A stretch of DNA of 64,000 bases, from positions 1 through 64,000 of the forward strand of contig NZ_CP080409.1 in assembly GCF_019448235.1 (NCBI RefSeq), given 5' to 3'. Source of the stretch: Nocardioides panacisoli (GTDB lineage Bacteria; Actinomycetota; Actinomycetes; Propionibacteriales; Nocardioidaceae). Made by a program: the position numbers and the translations under genes. Under the pieces are notes generated by a model. The model saw nothing but the letters and a program-made list of their open reading frames with translations, had not been told where the DNA came from and searched no databases. Below, piece by piece: positions 51,594-60,655 of the stretch (positions within the stretch are counted from its first letter, which is position 1; each line of letters starts with the position of its first letter).

Positions 51594-52349
51594 GGTGGCG
51601 GGAGGCGGAGCACGGCTCGCCGGTCCTCCCACCGGCGAGGTGGTCGTGCCCGAGGAGGTCGTGGCGATCGCCGACGGCGGCGCGATCGAGCCGGTGTGGC
51701 GCAACCTGCTCGGTGGCGTGACCTTCCGCGTGAGTGGCCCCGACGGCCGGTGCTACGTGAAGTGGGCGCCGGCCGGGTGCAGGGACTCGACCTCGGCGCC
51801 GAGGCCGACCGCCTGGCATGGCTGGCGCCCCACGTCCCGGTGCCGGAGGTCCTCGGGCACGGCAGCAGCGGTTCGGGTGAGTGGCTGGCACTGTCGCCGC
51901 TGCCCGGGCGTTCGACCGTCGATCCCCGGTGCGCGACGGCGGACGCCGACCGGTTGGCCAGCGCGATCGGCCACGGCCTCAGGGCGCTGCACGACCGCCT
52001 TCCGGTCGCGACGTGTCCGTTCGACTGGAGCGCCGCCTCGCGGCTGGCAACGGTCGCTGTCGACCAGCGACGGGCGCTGGGCGACGTCCCGGAGGTCGAC
52101 CGGCTCGTCGTGTGCCACGGCGACGCGTGCGCACCCAACACCATCGTCGACGGGGCGGGCACCTGGGTCGGCCACGTCGACCTGGGCTCACTCGGCGTGG
52201 CGGACCGGTGGGCCGACCTCGCCGTGGCCAGTTGGAGCCTGGAGTGGAACTTCGGGCCCGGCCACGAGCCGGCGTTCTTCGACGCCTACGGGGTGGCGCC
52301 CGACGCCGAGCGGATCAGCTTCTACCGGTGGTTGTGGGACCGGTCCTGA
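51586..52349 (+). pseudogene. Aminoglycoside 3'-phosphotransferase-like gene, frameshifted
   Basis: The first part (MGEVAGG through VKWAPAG, with PVWRNLLGGVTFRV at about 43-56) is in one frame. The remainder (GLDLGAEADRLAWL to the end) is in the next, including the catalytic CHGDACAPNTI and HVDLGSLGVADRWADLA. One missing G in the GGG run at about 51775-51777 would restore a continuous 254-residue protein. Without it the kinase is broken. It is an antibiotic-resistance-type fold, but many such genes are metabolic. Confidence 0.85.
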
Positions 52350-52351
52350 GG

Positions 52352-52732
52352 TCAGCCCCGCGGCCCGCCGGACTCCTCGGCCTCGGCGACCTGGCGGCGT
52401 ACGTCGTCCATGTCCAGCTCGCGCACCTTGCCGATGAGCTCCTCCAGCGCCGCCGGCGGCAGCGCCCCCGGCTGGGAGAAGACCAGGATGCCGTCGCGGA
52501 AGGCCATCAGGGTCGGGATCGAGGACACCTGCGCGGCCGCCGCCAGCTCCTGCTGCTCCTCGGTGTTGATCGAGCCGAAGGTGATGTCGGTGTGTGCCTC
52601 CGAGGCGGCCTCGTACGTCGGCGCGAACTGCTGGCACGGCCCGCACCAGCTGGCCCAGAAGTCCACGAGCAGGATGTCGCTGTCCTCGACGTGGGACGCG
52701 AAGTTGTCACCGGTCAACTCGATCGTGGCCAT
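52352..52732 (-). CDS. trxA: Thioredoxin
   Basis: 126 residues with the redox motif WCGPC (about 29-33), cis-Pro IPT at about 73-75 and an elongated acidic C-terminal tail. It reduces protein disulfides in the cytoplasm. It starts six bases from a TAGGGT box, so it is probably leaderless. It lies next to the ECF sigma operon but is divergent from it. Confidence 0.94.
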   Translation of the reverse strand: MATIELTGDNFASHVEDSDILLVDFWASWCGPCQQFAPTYEAASEAHTDITFGSINTEEQQELAAAAQVSSIPTLMAFRDGILVFSQPGALPPAALEELIGKVRELDMDDVRRQVAEAEESGGPRG

Positions 52733-52738
52733 GCACCG

Positions 52739-52744
52739 ACCCTA
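52739..52744 (-). promoter_or_regulatory. -10 box of trxA (leaderless)
   Basis: TAGGGT on the minus strand, six bases before the ATG at 52732. Confidence 0.5.
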
Positions 52745-52805
52745 CGCGGCCGACGGGCGTGGAGCGCCGTGACAGGGTTGGCCCATGGGGCCGTCCGTCG
52801 TCGCT

Positions 52806-52832
52806 GGAAGGTTTCGGCACCTCCACCGGGTT
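52806..52832 (+). promoter_or_regulatory. Candidate ECF-type promoter of the sigma operon
   Basis: GGAAG and GTT separated by 19 bases, with GTT eight bases before the ATG. The same spacing and a similar CCACCGxGTT end occur before the transporter gene at 57760, so this may be the autoregulatory promoter of the sigma factor encoded here. Confidence 0.55.
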
Positions 52833-52840
52833 GCCGTCGC

Positions 52841-53407
52841 ATGAGCCCGGCGAGGACCCCTGACGACGTCGCGCGACGCCGTGCCTTCGCCGAGGTCGTG
52901 GAGCCCGAGATCGAGGTGATGCTCCGGGTGGCGCGCAGCCTCACCGGCAGCGCGGTCGACGCCGAGGACCTGGTGCAGGAGTCGCTGGTGCGGGCGTTCC
53001 GCGCGGTCGACCGGTTCGACGGCCGGCACCCGCGGGCCTGGCTGCTGACGATCCTGCGCAACACCAACGCCAACCTGCACCGCCGACGCCGGCCGACCAC
53101 GGTGGACGACTGGGAGCTGATCCACGCGTCCCGGCCCGCGTTCGGTGCGGCCGAGGCGCCGGCGGCCGAGGACGTCTACGTCCACGAGCAGCTGGACGCG
53201 CCGTTGCGCGACGCGGTCGCCGCCCTGGACCCCCGCTTCCGCTCGGTGCTGGTGCTCGTCGACGTCCACGACCTGTCCTACGCCGAGGCGGCATCGGTGC
53301 TCGACGTGCCGGTCGGCACCGTCATGTCGCGGCTGAGCCGCGCCCGCGAACGCGTCCGCAAGGCGATCGGTCCCACCCTCACCACGATCCGAGGAGACCA
53401 GTCATGA
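52841..53407 (+). CDS. ECF RNA polymerase sigma factor
   Basis: 188 residues. Region 2 includes DAEDLVQESLVRAFRAVDRF (about 45-64) and region 4 has LSYAEAASVLDVPVGTVMSRLSRARERVR (about 147-175). It is probably of the SigR-like class. It is co-transcribed with a zinc anti-sigma gene (ATGA overlap). A GGAAG-N19-GTT sequence precedes it, and a similar one lies before a nearby ABC transporter, suggesting autoregulation and a small regulon. Confidence 0.9.
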   Translation: MSPARTPDDVARRRAFAEVVEPEIEVMLRVARSLTGSAVDAEDLVQESLVRAFRAVDRFDGRHPRAWLLTILRNTNANLHRRRRPTTVDDWELIHASRPAFGAAEAPAAEDVYVHEQLDAPLRDAVAALDPRFRSVLVLVDVHDLSYAEAASVLDVPVGTVMSRLSRARERVRKAIGPTLTTIRGDQS

Positions 53408-53682
53408 GCCGCATGCTCCGACAGATGATCTCGTGCCACTGGACCGCGAAGCGGATCCAGCGCTACCTCGACGCCGACCCCTCCGCCCCGCTCACCCCGG
53501 GCGAGGTGACCCGCCTCGAGGAGCACGTCGCCGCCTGCGAGCGGTGCCGGGAGGTGCTGGGGCAGCACCGCCTGCTCCACCGCGCCCTCTCGCTGTGGAC
53601 CGGCACCCGGCCGGTCGACCAGGCCGCGATCGACCGCATGCGCTCCGTCCTGGAGGACCTCACCGAGGGGAGGCAGGCATGA
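53404..53682 (+). CDS. Zinc-binding anti-sigma factor
   Basis: 92 residues with the ZAS pattern: SCHW near residue 11 and HVAACERC (His-x3-Cys-x2-Cys) at about 40-47, with helices on either side. Such factors release sigma upon thiol oxidation, so the operon may sense disulfide stress; that role is inferred. Its ATG overlaps the sigma stop and its TGA overlaps the reductase ATG. Confidence 0.85.
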   Translation: MSRMLRQMISCHWTAKRIQRYLDADPSAPLTPGEVTRLEEHVAACERCREVLGQHRLLHRALSLWTGTRPVDQAAIDRMRSVLEDLTEGRQA

Positions 53683-55121
53683 GCACGCCCGAGCAGTGGG
53701 ACCTGGTCGTCCTCGGCGGCGGCTCGGCCGGCATCGTCGCGGCCAAGACCGCGGCCGGCCTGGGCGCTCGCGTGCTGCTGGTCGAACGGGACCGCACCGG
53801 GGGCGACTGCCTCTGGACCGGCTGCGTGCCCTCCAAGGCGCTCCTCGCCGCCGCGGAGGCGGCAGCGGCCGCCCGCGGCGGCGCGCGGCTGGGGGTCGAC
53901 GTCGCCGACATGCAGGTCGACTTCGGCCGGGTGATGGCCCACGTGCGGGCCGCGATCGCCGAGATCGAGCCGGTGGACTCGCCCGCGGCCCTTGCCGAAG
54001 CCGGGGTGACGGTGCGACACGGCCACGCCCGCTTCACCGGGGAGGGCACGCTCGACGTCGACGGGGAGCCGGTCCACTTCACCCAGGCCGTGCTGGCGAC
54101 CGGCGCGGCTCCTGCCCTGCCACCGATCCCCGGCCTCGCCGACGTCGACCCGCTCACCAGCGACAGCGTCTGGGACCTGCCGGAGGCGCCGCGTCGACTG
54201 GCGATCCTGGGCGCCGGCACCGTCGGGTGCGAGCTCGGCCAGGGGCTGGCCCGGCTGGGCGTCGAGGTGACCCTCGTCGAGGGGGCGCCGCGGGTGCTCC
54301 CTCGCGAGGACGCCGACGCCGCGACCGCGGTCCACCGCGCGCTGGAGGCCGACGGCGTCCGGCTGCGACCCGGCCGGTCCGTGACGGCGGTCGAGGCGAC
54401 CGGTGGTGGCGCTGGCTCGCTGCGGCTGGAGGACGGCGGCAGCATCGGGTTCGACCGGCTGCTGGTCGCCGTCGGCCGCCGCCCCCGCACCGACGACCTC
54501 GGGCTGGACGCGGTCGGGGTCGCGGTGGACGACCGGGGCTTCGTCGTCGTGGATCCCCGGCTGCGGACGACCAACCAGCGGATCCGTGCCGCGGGCGACC
54601 TGACCGGGCATCCGCAGTTCACCCACGTCGCCGGCGTCCACGGCAGCATCGCCGCCAGCAACGCGGTCCTCGGCGTACGCCGCAGCGTCGACACCGCGGC
54701 GGTGCCCCGCGTGACCTACACCCAACCGGAGGTCGCGGCGGTCGGGATCGACACCGGCCGGGAACGTCCGGGGGTCCGCCTCCTCACCCTCGCGCACGAG
54801 CACGTCGACCGTGCCGTGACCGAGGGCCGCACCGACGGCCTGACCCGGCTCGCGGTCGACCGCCGTGGCCGGATCCTGGGGGCCACGGTGGTCGGCCCAC
54901 GGGCGGGGGAGACGTTGGGGGAGCTCGCGCTCGCCGTACGCCGCGGCCTGCGCACCCGGGACCTGGCCGGCATCACCCATGCCTACCCGACCTGGAACGA
55001 CGGCGCCTGGCACGCGGCCATCGCCGACGTCCGCGAGCAGCTCGCGCGGCCGGCCACGCGTCGCGCCCTGCACGGGATCGCGCGCACGCGGCGCTGGTGG
55101 CTGGAGCGCCGTGCCGGCTGA
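53679..55121 (+). CDS. FAD-dependent disulfide oxidoreductase (LPD/MerA-like)
   Basis: 480 residues, class I pyridine-nucleotide-disulfide oxidoreductase. It has FAD-binding GGGSAGIVAAKTAA, redox disulfide GGDCLWTGCVPSK (Cys about 47 and 52), NAD-binding GAGTVGCELGQGLA and a second FAD motif AAGDLTG. At the C-terminus the usual HxxPxxxE is HAYPTWND, so Glu is replaced by Asp. It may reduce an unknown disulfide or metal substrate. Confidence 0.87.
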   Translation: MSTPEQWDLVVLGGGSAGIVAAKTAAGLGARVLLVERDRTGGDCLWTGCVPSKALLAAAEAAAAARGGARLGVDVADMQVDFGRVMAHVRAAIAEIEPVDSPAALAEAGVTVRHGHARFTGEGTLDVDGEPVHFTQAVLATGAAPALPPIPGLADVDPLTSDSVWDLPEAPRRLAILGAGTVGCELGQGLARLGVEVTLVEGAPRVLPREDADAATAVHRALEADGVRLRPGRSVTAVEATGGGAGSLRLEDGGSIGFDRLLVAVGRRPRTDDLGLDAVGVAVDDRGFVVVDPRLRTTNQRIRAAGDLTGHPQFTHVAGVHGSIAASNAVLGVRRSVDTAAVPRVTYTQPEVAAVGIDTGRERPGVRLLTLAHEHVDRAVTEGRTDGLTRLAVDRRGRILGATVVGPRAGETLGELALAVRRGLRTRDLAGITHAYPTWNDGAWHAAIADVREQLARPATRRALHGIARTRRWWLERRAG

Positions 55122-56202
55122 GCGTCGCCTGGTGCTCGTGGGTGCCGGGCACGCCCACCTCCACCTGCTCCGGCACGCCCCGCGCCTCGCGACCGCCGGC
55201 TACCGGGTGACCCTGGTGGCGCCGCGCTGGTTCGACTACAGCGGCTCCGCCGCGGCGATCGCGGCGGGCGACCTCGATCCCGACGCCGGCCGGATCGACG
55301 TCGCCGCCCTCGCCCGCGACCACGGCGTCGAGCACCGCATCGGACTGGTCGCCGACGTGGATCCCGCCGCCAGGACGGTGACGACCGACGACGGTGCCTG
55401 GCTGGAGTGGGACGTGGTGTCCTGCAACGTCGGCAGCGTCGCGGCGGTGCCGACGGGGGTCGAGGTCGCCGAGGAGGTGATCGGCGTCAAGCCGCTCGCC
55501 GACCTCCACCGGCTCCGCGAGCGCCTGCGGCAGCCACCCCCGGGCCGCGGGCACCAGGTGAGCGTCATCGGCGCCGGACCCAGCGGCATCGAGCTGGCGG
55601 CCCACCTCGCCGCGCGTCCCGACACCGACCGGGTCCACCTGGTCGAGGCCGGACCTCGCGTGGGCGACTTCCTGCCGCGTCGGGCGGCCGCGCGGCTCGC
55701 TGCGCTCCTCGCCGACCGCGGGGTCTCCCTCACCAGCGGCGCCGCCGTCACCCGGGTCGACGGGGACGGGGTCGTGCTCGCCGACGGCACCCGGACCTCC
55801 CACGACCTCGCCGTGCTGGCCACCGGGCTCGCGGCGCCCCCGCTCGCGACACGGCCACCGCTGGGCGGCGACGCCGGCTTCCCGGTCCGCGCCACCCTCC
55901 AGCACCGCGACCACGACGACGTGTACGCCGCGGGCGACTGCGCCGACTTCCTGCCGCAGCCCCTCCCGCGCATCGGCGTCCACGGCGTGCGCCAGGGACC
56001 GGTCCTCCTGGCCGCGCTCGAGACCCGGCAGCGCGGGGCCGCGGCGCCGGCGTACCGGCCGCAGCAGCGAGCGCTGTCCATCCTCGACCTCGGCGGCGGG
56101 ACCGCGCTCGCAGTCCGGGGCCGCTGGTGGTGGCTGGGCCGGTCGAGCCTGGTGCTCAAGCACCGCATCGACCGGAGCTGGCTCGCGGACTACCGGGACT
56201 GA
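55111..56202 (+). CDS. FAD-dependent NAD(P)H oxidoreductase
   Basis: 363 residues, NDH-2-like flavoenzyme with GAGHAHLHLLRHA at the start (unusual GAGHAHLHL form seen in selenophosphate-synthetase-linked reductases), a second nucleotide site VIGAGPSGIELAAHLA (about 153-168) and AAGDCADF (about 270-277). It overlaps the preceding reductase by 11 bases. Its 3' end overlaps the convergent TVP38 gene by 13 bases. The redox partner is unknown. Confidence 0.82.
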   Translation: MPAERRLVLVGAGHAHLHLLRHAPRLATAGYRVTLVAPRWFDYSGSAAAIAAGDLDPDAGRIDVAALARDHGVEHRIGLVADVDPAARTVTTDDGAWLEWDVVSCNVGSVAAVPTGVEVAEEVIGVKPLADLHRLRERLRQPPPGRGHQVSVIGAGPSGIELAAHLAARPDTDRVHLVEAGPRVGDFLPRRAAARLAALLADRGVSLTSGAAVTRVDGDGVVLADGTRTSHDLAVLATGLAAPPLATRPPLGGDAGFPVRATLQHRDHDDVYAAGDCADFLPQPLPRIGVHGVRQGPVLLAALETRQRGAAAPAYRPQQRALSILDLGGGTALAVRGRWWWLGRSSLVLKHRIDRSWLADYRD

Positions 56203-56936
56203 CCCGCCCCGCCGCCGGCGTCCGCCGCGTCGTCGGGCGCGACGCGGCTGCGCGCCAGCAGCCGGCGACCCACGGTGCCACCGAGTGCGGTGAGCGCCAC
56301 CAGGCCACCGACGGCGACCACGATGCCCACCGGGTTGGCACCCGAGGCGCCGACGGCCGCGTAGGCCAGCGCACCCGGCACGATGCCGAGTGCGGTGCCG
56401 AGCACGTAGTCACGTCCCCGGACACCGAGCAGCCCGGCGGCGTAGTTCAGCGGCGTGAACGGGAAGAGCGGCACCAGCCGGACCGCGAGGACCGCCACCA
56501 GGCCGTGCGCGGCCAGCAGCCGGTCGGCCTGCTCGAGCCGGCCGTGCAACAGCCGGTCGACGGCGGGGCGCCCGAGCCCGCGGCCCAGCAGGAACCCGCC
56601 GCACGCCCCCAGCAGGGCGCCGCACCAGGCCAGCAGCGTGCCCCACCAGATGCCGAAGAGGACGCCGCCGAGGATCGTGAGCACCGACGCCGGCGTGGGC
56701 ACCAGCACCAGGACGGCGTACCCGAGGACGAAGACCACGACGCCCGCCCACCCGGCCGACTCGACGAGGTCCTGCAGCTGCCGCGGCCCGTTCCATCCGC
56801 TCAGGTGCAGGGCGACGGCGACGGCGGTGAACCCGAGCAGCAGCACGACCAGGCGCAGCACGGCGCCGCGGGACGGGCGCTCGGGGGCATTCACGACGCG
56901 GGAACCCGGCGGACCGTCCGCCGACTTCCCGGTCAC
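56190..56936 (-). CDS. TVP38/TMEM64 family membrane protein
   Basis: 248 residues, about five membrane segments with the VTT/SNARE-associated domain (ILGGVLFGIWWGTLLAWCGALLGA, then the RLVPLFPFTPLNYAAGLLGV motif at about 153-172). Such proteins are linked to phospholipid scrambling or metal/oxyanion handling; function is unsettled. The GTG start at 56936 overlaps the stop of the phosphatidyltransferase (GTGA). E. coli YdjX and YdjZ belong to this family. Confidence 0.88.
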   Translation of the reverse strand: MTGKSADGPPGSRVVNAPERPSRGAVLRLVVLLLGFTAVAVALHLSGWNGPRQLQDLVESAGWAGVVVFVLGYAVLVLVPTPASVLTILGGVLFGIWWGTLLAWCGALLGACGGFLLGRGLGRPAVDRLLHGRLEQADRLLAAHGLVAVLAVRLVPLFPFTPLNYAAGLLGVRGRDYVLGTALGIVPGALAYAAVGASGANPVGIVVAVGGLVALTALGGTVGRRLLARSRVAPDDAADAGGGAGQSR

Positions 56937-57580
56937 GGCCGCGCCTCCGCCGGACGCCGCAGCGTGCGGTAGCCGACCACGATCCGGTGACCGGCGCTCA
57001 CCCCGACCACCGCCGCCCAGACGGCGGCGATGAGCGGTGCGTGCCACGGGAGCAGCAACCACAGCGCGTGCACCAGGATCGTCTCCCCGCCCTCGGCGAT
57101 CCCGCCCAGGAAGCTCAGCGAGCGGCCGTCCTCGATGCGGTGGCCCGTGCCCTCGGCGATGGAGGAGAAGGCGAGGAACGCGGTGCCGTTGACGTAGTAG
57201 GCCACCAGCACCGCGGCGAAGGGCAGCCAGTCGGCGAGGTCCGCCGCCGAGGACGTCACGCCGACCGCGACGCCCACGACCGTGACGCCGTAGACCAGGA
57301 AGTCCGCGCTGATGTCGAGGAACCCACCAGCCGGGGTGCCCTCGCCGTGCGGCCCCCGACGGCGCGCCAGCGGACCGTCGAGGCCGTCCAGGGCCCGCGA
57401 GACCAACCAGGTCGCCAGGGCCCATCCCCACAGCTCTCCGGCCGCGAGGCCCGCACTGGCCAGGCCCACCACCAGGCCGGCCACCGTGAGCCGGTCGGGC
57501 GTGACCCAGGGGCGGTCCAGGACCGCCGCCGCGCGCGCCAGCGGCGCGTCGAGGCGGCGCCGGAGCATGACGTCGAACAT
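56933..57580 (-). CDS. CDP-alcohol phosphatidyltransferase family protein (YnjF-like)
   Basis: 215 residues, six membrane helices. The catalytic signature DGLDGPLARR, then an unusually spaced GGFLDISAD (about 66-95), matches DG-x2-AR-x8-G-x3-D-x3-D with a 3-residue longer spacer. It likely makes or exchanges a phosphodiester headgroup. E. coli YnjF is a member of this family next to ynjBCD. The AGGAGG site precedes the ATG. It is divergent from the transporter operon. Confidence 0.85.
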   Translation of the reverse strand: MFDVMLRRRLDAPLARAAAVLDRPWVTPDRLTVAGLVVGLASAGLAAGELWGWALATWLVSRALDGLDGPLARRRGPHGEGTPAGGFLDISADFLVYGVTVVGVAVGVTSSAADLADWLPFAAVLVAYYVNGTAFLAFSSIAEGTGHRIEDGRSLSFLGGIAEGGETILVHALWLLLPWHAPLIAAVWAAVVGVSAGHRIVVGYRTLRRPAEARP

Positions 57581-57677
57581 CGGGCCTCCTCGTCGCGGGC
57601 GGTCGGGGCGCGCAGCACCGTCAGTATGCTGGCCGACACCGCGGCCCGTGCTCCCACTGCGCCGTCCCCACGTGACG

Positions 57678-57704
57678 GGAAGTCCCCGTGACCCCCACCG
57701 TGTT
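57678..57704 (+). promoter_or_regulatory. Candidate ECF-type promoter of the transporter operon
   Basis: GGAAG and GTT separated by 19 bases, about 55 bases before the transporter's ATG. Spacing is identical to the site upstream of the ECF sigma gene. Confidence 0.5.
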
Positions 57705-57759
57705 CCCGTGGCGACGACGCCGCGCTCCCGCGCCGACCACCCCGAGGAGTCCCGCCGCC

Positions 57760-58998
57760 ATGAGAACCCGCCGTCCGGCCACCGGCGCCGCCGCCCTCGC
57801 GCTGGCCGGCCTGGTCACCGCCGCCTGTGCGGCACCGGCCGCGGAGAGCCCGGAGGCCACCGACCGGCCGTGGGCGGAGGTGCTCGCGGAGGCCGACGGG
57901 CAGACCGTCGACCTGTGGATGTACGGCGGCGACGAGCGCGGCAACGCCTACGTCGACGACGTGCTGGCTCCCGCGGCCGCCGACCTCGGGGTCACGCTGC
58001 GCCGAGTGCCGGTGGCGGACACCAAGGACGCCATGCGGCGCCTGCTGGCCGAGAACGCCGCCGGCGAGGAGGAGGGCACCGTGGACCTGGTCTGGGTCAA
58101 CGGCGACAACTTCGCCACCGGCCAGGAGGCCGGCGCGTGGCTGTGCGGGTGGGCCGACGACCTGCCCCACCGGGAGTTCGTGGCGCAGGACGACCCGCTG
58201 GTCGCCGAGGACTTCGGCGTGGCCGTCGAGGGCTGCGAGTCGCCCTGGCACAAGGCGCAGTTCACCTTCGCCTACGACGCGGCCCGCGTCAGCGACCCGC
58301 CGCAGACCGTCGCCGGGCTGCTGGACTGGGCCGAGGAGCACCCGGGCCGGTTCACCTATCCGGCGCCGCCGGACTTCACCGGCTCGGTCTTCGTCCGCCA
58401 GGCGCTCTACGCGCTCTCCGGCGGCGCCGAGGCCGTGCCGGCAGGCTTCGACCGGGCCGCCTTCGACGACCTCACCCCCGCGCTGTGGCAGCGCCTGCGC
58501 GAGGTGTCGCCGTCGCTGTGGCGCGAGGGCCGCACCCACCCGCGCGACCAAGCGGCCCTGGACCGGCTCTACGCCGACGGCCAGGTCGACTTCACCATGA
58601 CCTACGGCCCGGCGACCCTCACCGAGCTCGTGCGCGAGGGCACCTTCCCCGAGACCACGCGGGTGCTGGACCTCGAGGACGGCACCGTCGGCAACGCCAG
58701 CTTCCTCGCCATCCCGGCCAGCTCACCGGACCGTGCGGGCGCCATGGCGGTCGCGGACCTCGCGCTGTCGCCGGAGCAGCAGGCCGCCAAGGCCGACCCC
58801 GAGGTGTGGGGCCAGTTCACCGTGCTCGACACTGACCTGCTCGACGGTGCCGACGCCGAGGCCTTCGCGCAGCTGCCCGACTCACCCGTGGTGCCGGCGT
58901 ACGACGAGCTGGCCGAGAACGCCCAGCCCGAGCTGTCCTCGGACTGGGTGAACCCGCTGGACGAGGGGTGGCGCCGCGAGGTCCTGGGGCGCCGATGA
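57760..58998 (+). CDS. ABC transporter substrate-binding lipoprotein (YnjB-like)
   Basis: 412 residues with lipobox LVTAAC (Cys23) and a class-II solute-binding fold resembling E. coli YnjB (COG4134). It has the characteristic VDLVWVNGDNFATGQEAG and ESPWHKAQFTFAYD segments. The substrate is unknown; iron, thiamine- or sugar-like ligands are possible. A GAGGAG ribosome-binding site lies upstream. Its stop overlaps the permease start by four bases. Confidence 0.82.
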   Translation: MRTRRPATGAAALALAGLVTAACAAPAAESPEATDRPWAEVLAEADGQTVDLWMYGGDERGNAYVDDVLAPAAADLGVTLRRVPVADTKDAMRRLLAENAAGEEEGTVDLVWVNGDNFATGQEAGAWLCGWADDLPHREFVAQDDPLVAEDFGVAVEGCESPWHKAQFTFAYDAARVSDPPQTVAGLLDWAEEHPGRFTYPAPPDFTGSVFVRQALYALSGGAEAVPAGFDRAAFDDLTPALWQRLREVSPSLWREGRTHPRDQAALDRLYADGQVDFTMTYGPATLTELVREGTFPETTRVLDLEDGTVGNASFLAIPASSPDRAGAMAVADLALSPEQQAAKADPEVWGQFTVLDTDLLDGADAEAFAQLPDSPVVPAYDELAENAQPELSSDWVNPLDEGWRREVLGRR

Positions 58999-59843
58999 GG
59001 CCACGCCCGACCGGTGCCGTCCCCGGGGTCGTGGCCATCACCGTGGTGGCGGGCACCGGGATGCTCGCCGTCGTCGCGACCTCGCTGGGGCTGATGCCGC
59101 TCTACGGCCGCCCGACGCCCGGCCTGACCGGCTGGCGTACGGCGGCCCCCGACCTGGCGGCCGGCGTCGGCGAGTCCCTGCTGATCGCGGTGCCGGCGAC
59201 GCTGCTGGCAGCGGTGGTCGGGCTGCTGCTGGCGGTGGTGATGCTGCCCGGTGGCCGTGCCGCGACCGTGGTGCGGATCGCGTGCCTGGTCGCGCTGGCC
59301 GTCCCACACCTGGTGGGTGCCACCTCGGTGCTGTTGCTGCTGGGCGACGGGGGACTCGGCGCCCGTCTCCTCGCCCCGGCGACCGGTGGTGCCTGGCCCG
59401 CGCTCGTGGGCGGTCCGTGGCCGGTCGCGACGGTGCTGGAGCTGGCGTGGAAGGAGTCCGCCTTCGTGGCGCTGGTGGTGCTGGCCGCCGTGGCGCCCGG
59501 CCACCGCGCGCGGATGGAGGTCGCGGCCGGACTCGGCGCCCGTCCGTGGCAACGCCTCACCCGGGTGCTGCTGCCCACGGCCGCGCCCGCGGTGGGCGCC
59601 GCGTCGCTGGTCACGCTGGTGTACGCGATCGGCTCCTACGAGGTCGCCTGGCTGCTCGGTCGCGCCGTCCCGGAGCCGCTGCCGGTGCTGGCCTTCCGGC
59701 TCTTCGGGTCCATCGAGCTCGCCGACCGGCCGGCGGCGGCCGCTGCGGCGGTGACCGGCGCCGCCCTCGCGCTCGGCGTGACCGTGCCGGCCCTCGCCGC
59801 GCTCCCGCGGCTGCGGGCGCTGACCGAGGGGGTGCGCGCATGA
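58995..59843 (+). CDS. ABC transporter permease (YnjC N-half-like)
   Basis: 282 residues, about six membrane helices, BPD_transp_1-type with the EAA-like loop AAGLGARPWQRLTRVLLPTA (about 183-202). In E. coli the YnjC permease is one long fused protein; here it is split into two genes. It is coupled to both neighbours by ATGA overlaps. Confidence 0.85.
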   Translation: MRPRPTGAVPGVVAITVVAGTGMLAVVATSLGLMPLYGRPTPGLTGWRTAAPDLAAGVGESLLIAVPATLLAAVVGLLLAVVMLPGGRAATVVRIACLVALAVPHLVGATSVLLLLGDGGLGARLLAPATGGAWPALVGGPWPVATVLELAWKESAFVALVVLAAVAPGHRARMEVAAGLGARPWQRLTRVLLPTAAPAVGAASLVTLVYAIGSYEVAWLLGRAVPEPLPVLAFRLFGSIELADRPAAAAAAVTGAALALGVTVPALAALPRLRALTEGVRA

Positions 59844-60655
59844 GCCGGCGTACGCACGCGGTGGGCGTGGTGCTCGCGCTGGGCTGGTTGGTGCTGCCGC
59901 TGGTGCCGGTGCTGCTGTGGGCAGGGGCCGAGCGCTGGAGCTTCCCCGACCTCCTGCCGCAGGCGTGGGGCACGGGCGGTTGGCGCGATGCCGGCGCCGC
60001 GGGACTGGCCCCGGCGCTGCTCCGCTCGCTGGCGCTCGCCGTGGCGGTGGCCGCGGTCGCGACCCCGGTGGGCCTGGTGGCCGGCCGCGCGCTCGGGTGG
60101 CGCCTGACCGCACGCCCCCGGCTCGTCGTGGCGGTGCTGCTGGTGCCCGTCGTGCTGCCCCCGTTCGCGGTGGCGATGGGGCTCGACGTCGTGCTGATCC
60201 GCATCGGCCTGCCCGCACTGGTCTCGGTGGTGGTCCTGCTGGCCGTGGTGGCGGTCCCGTACGCCGCCTACACCACCGCCGTCGGCTACGCCAGGACGTC
60301 GCCCGAGCTCGAGTCACAGGCCCGCGCCCTCGGCGCCACCCCGCGACAGGCGCGGTGGCAGGTGGTCCTGCCTGCGATGCGCGGCAGCATCGTCGTCGCG
60401 GCACTGCTGGCCTTCCTCGTCGGCTGGAGCGACTACGTCGTCACGCTGCTGGTCGGCGGTGGCCGGTTCGTCACCGCCCCGGTGCTGCTCGGGTCCACCG
60501 CCGCGGGGTCGGGCACCGACGCCACGGTCGCCGCCATGGCACTGGCGACCCTGCTGCCGCCGGTGCTGCTGGTCGTCGCGGTGGCGGCCGTCGTACGCCG
60601 CCGCGGTGGTGCCGCGGAGACGGACCCGATGCCGGTCGAGGAGAGGATGCGCTGA
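59840..60655 (+). CDS. ABC transporter permease (YnjC C-half-like)
   Basis: 271 residues, about six membrane helices. The EAA loop is ARALGATPRQARWQVVLPAM (about 160-179). The first gene's C-half and this one appear to be the two halves of the E. coli YnjC-type permease. The final residues carry a charged tail, and its TGA shares one base with the ATG of the ATPase gene (TGATG). Confidence 0.85.
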   Translation: MSRRTHAVGVVLALGWLVLPLVPVLLWAGAERWSFPDLLPQAWGTGGWRDAGAAGLAPALLRSLALAVAVAAVATPVGLVAGRALGWRLTARPRLVVAVLLVPVVLPPFAVAMGLDVVLIRIGLPALVSVVVLLAVVAVPYAAYTTAVGYARTSPELESQARALGATPRQARWQVVLPAMRGSIVVAALLAFLVGWSDYVVTLLVGGGRFVTAPVLLGSTAAGSGTDATVAAMALATLLPPVLLVVAVAAVVRRRGGAAETDPMPVEERMR

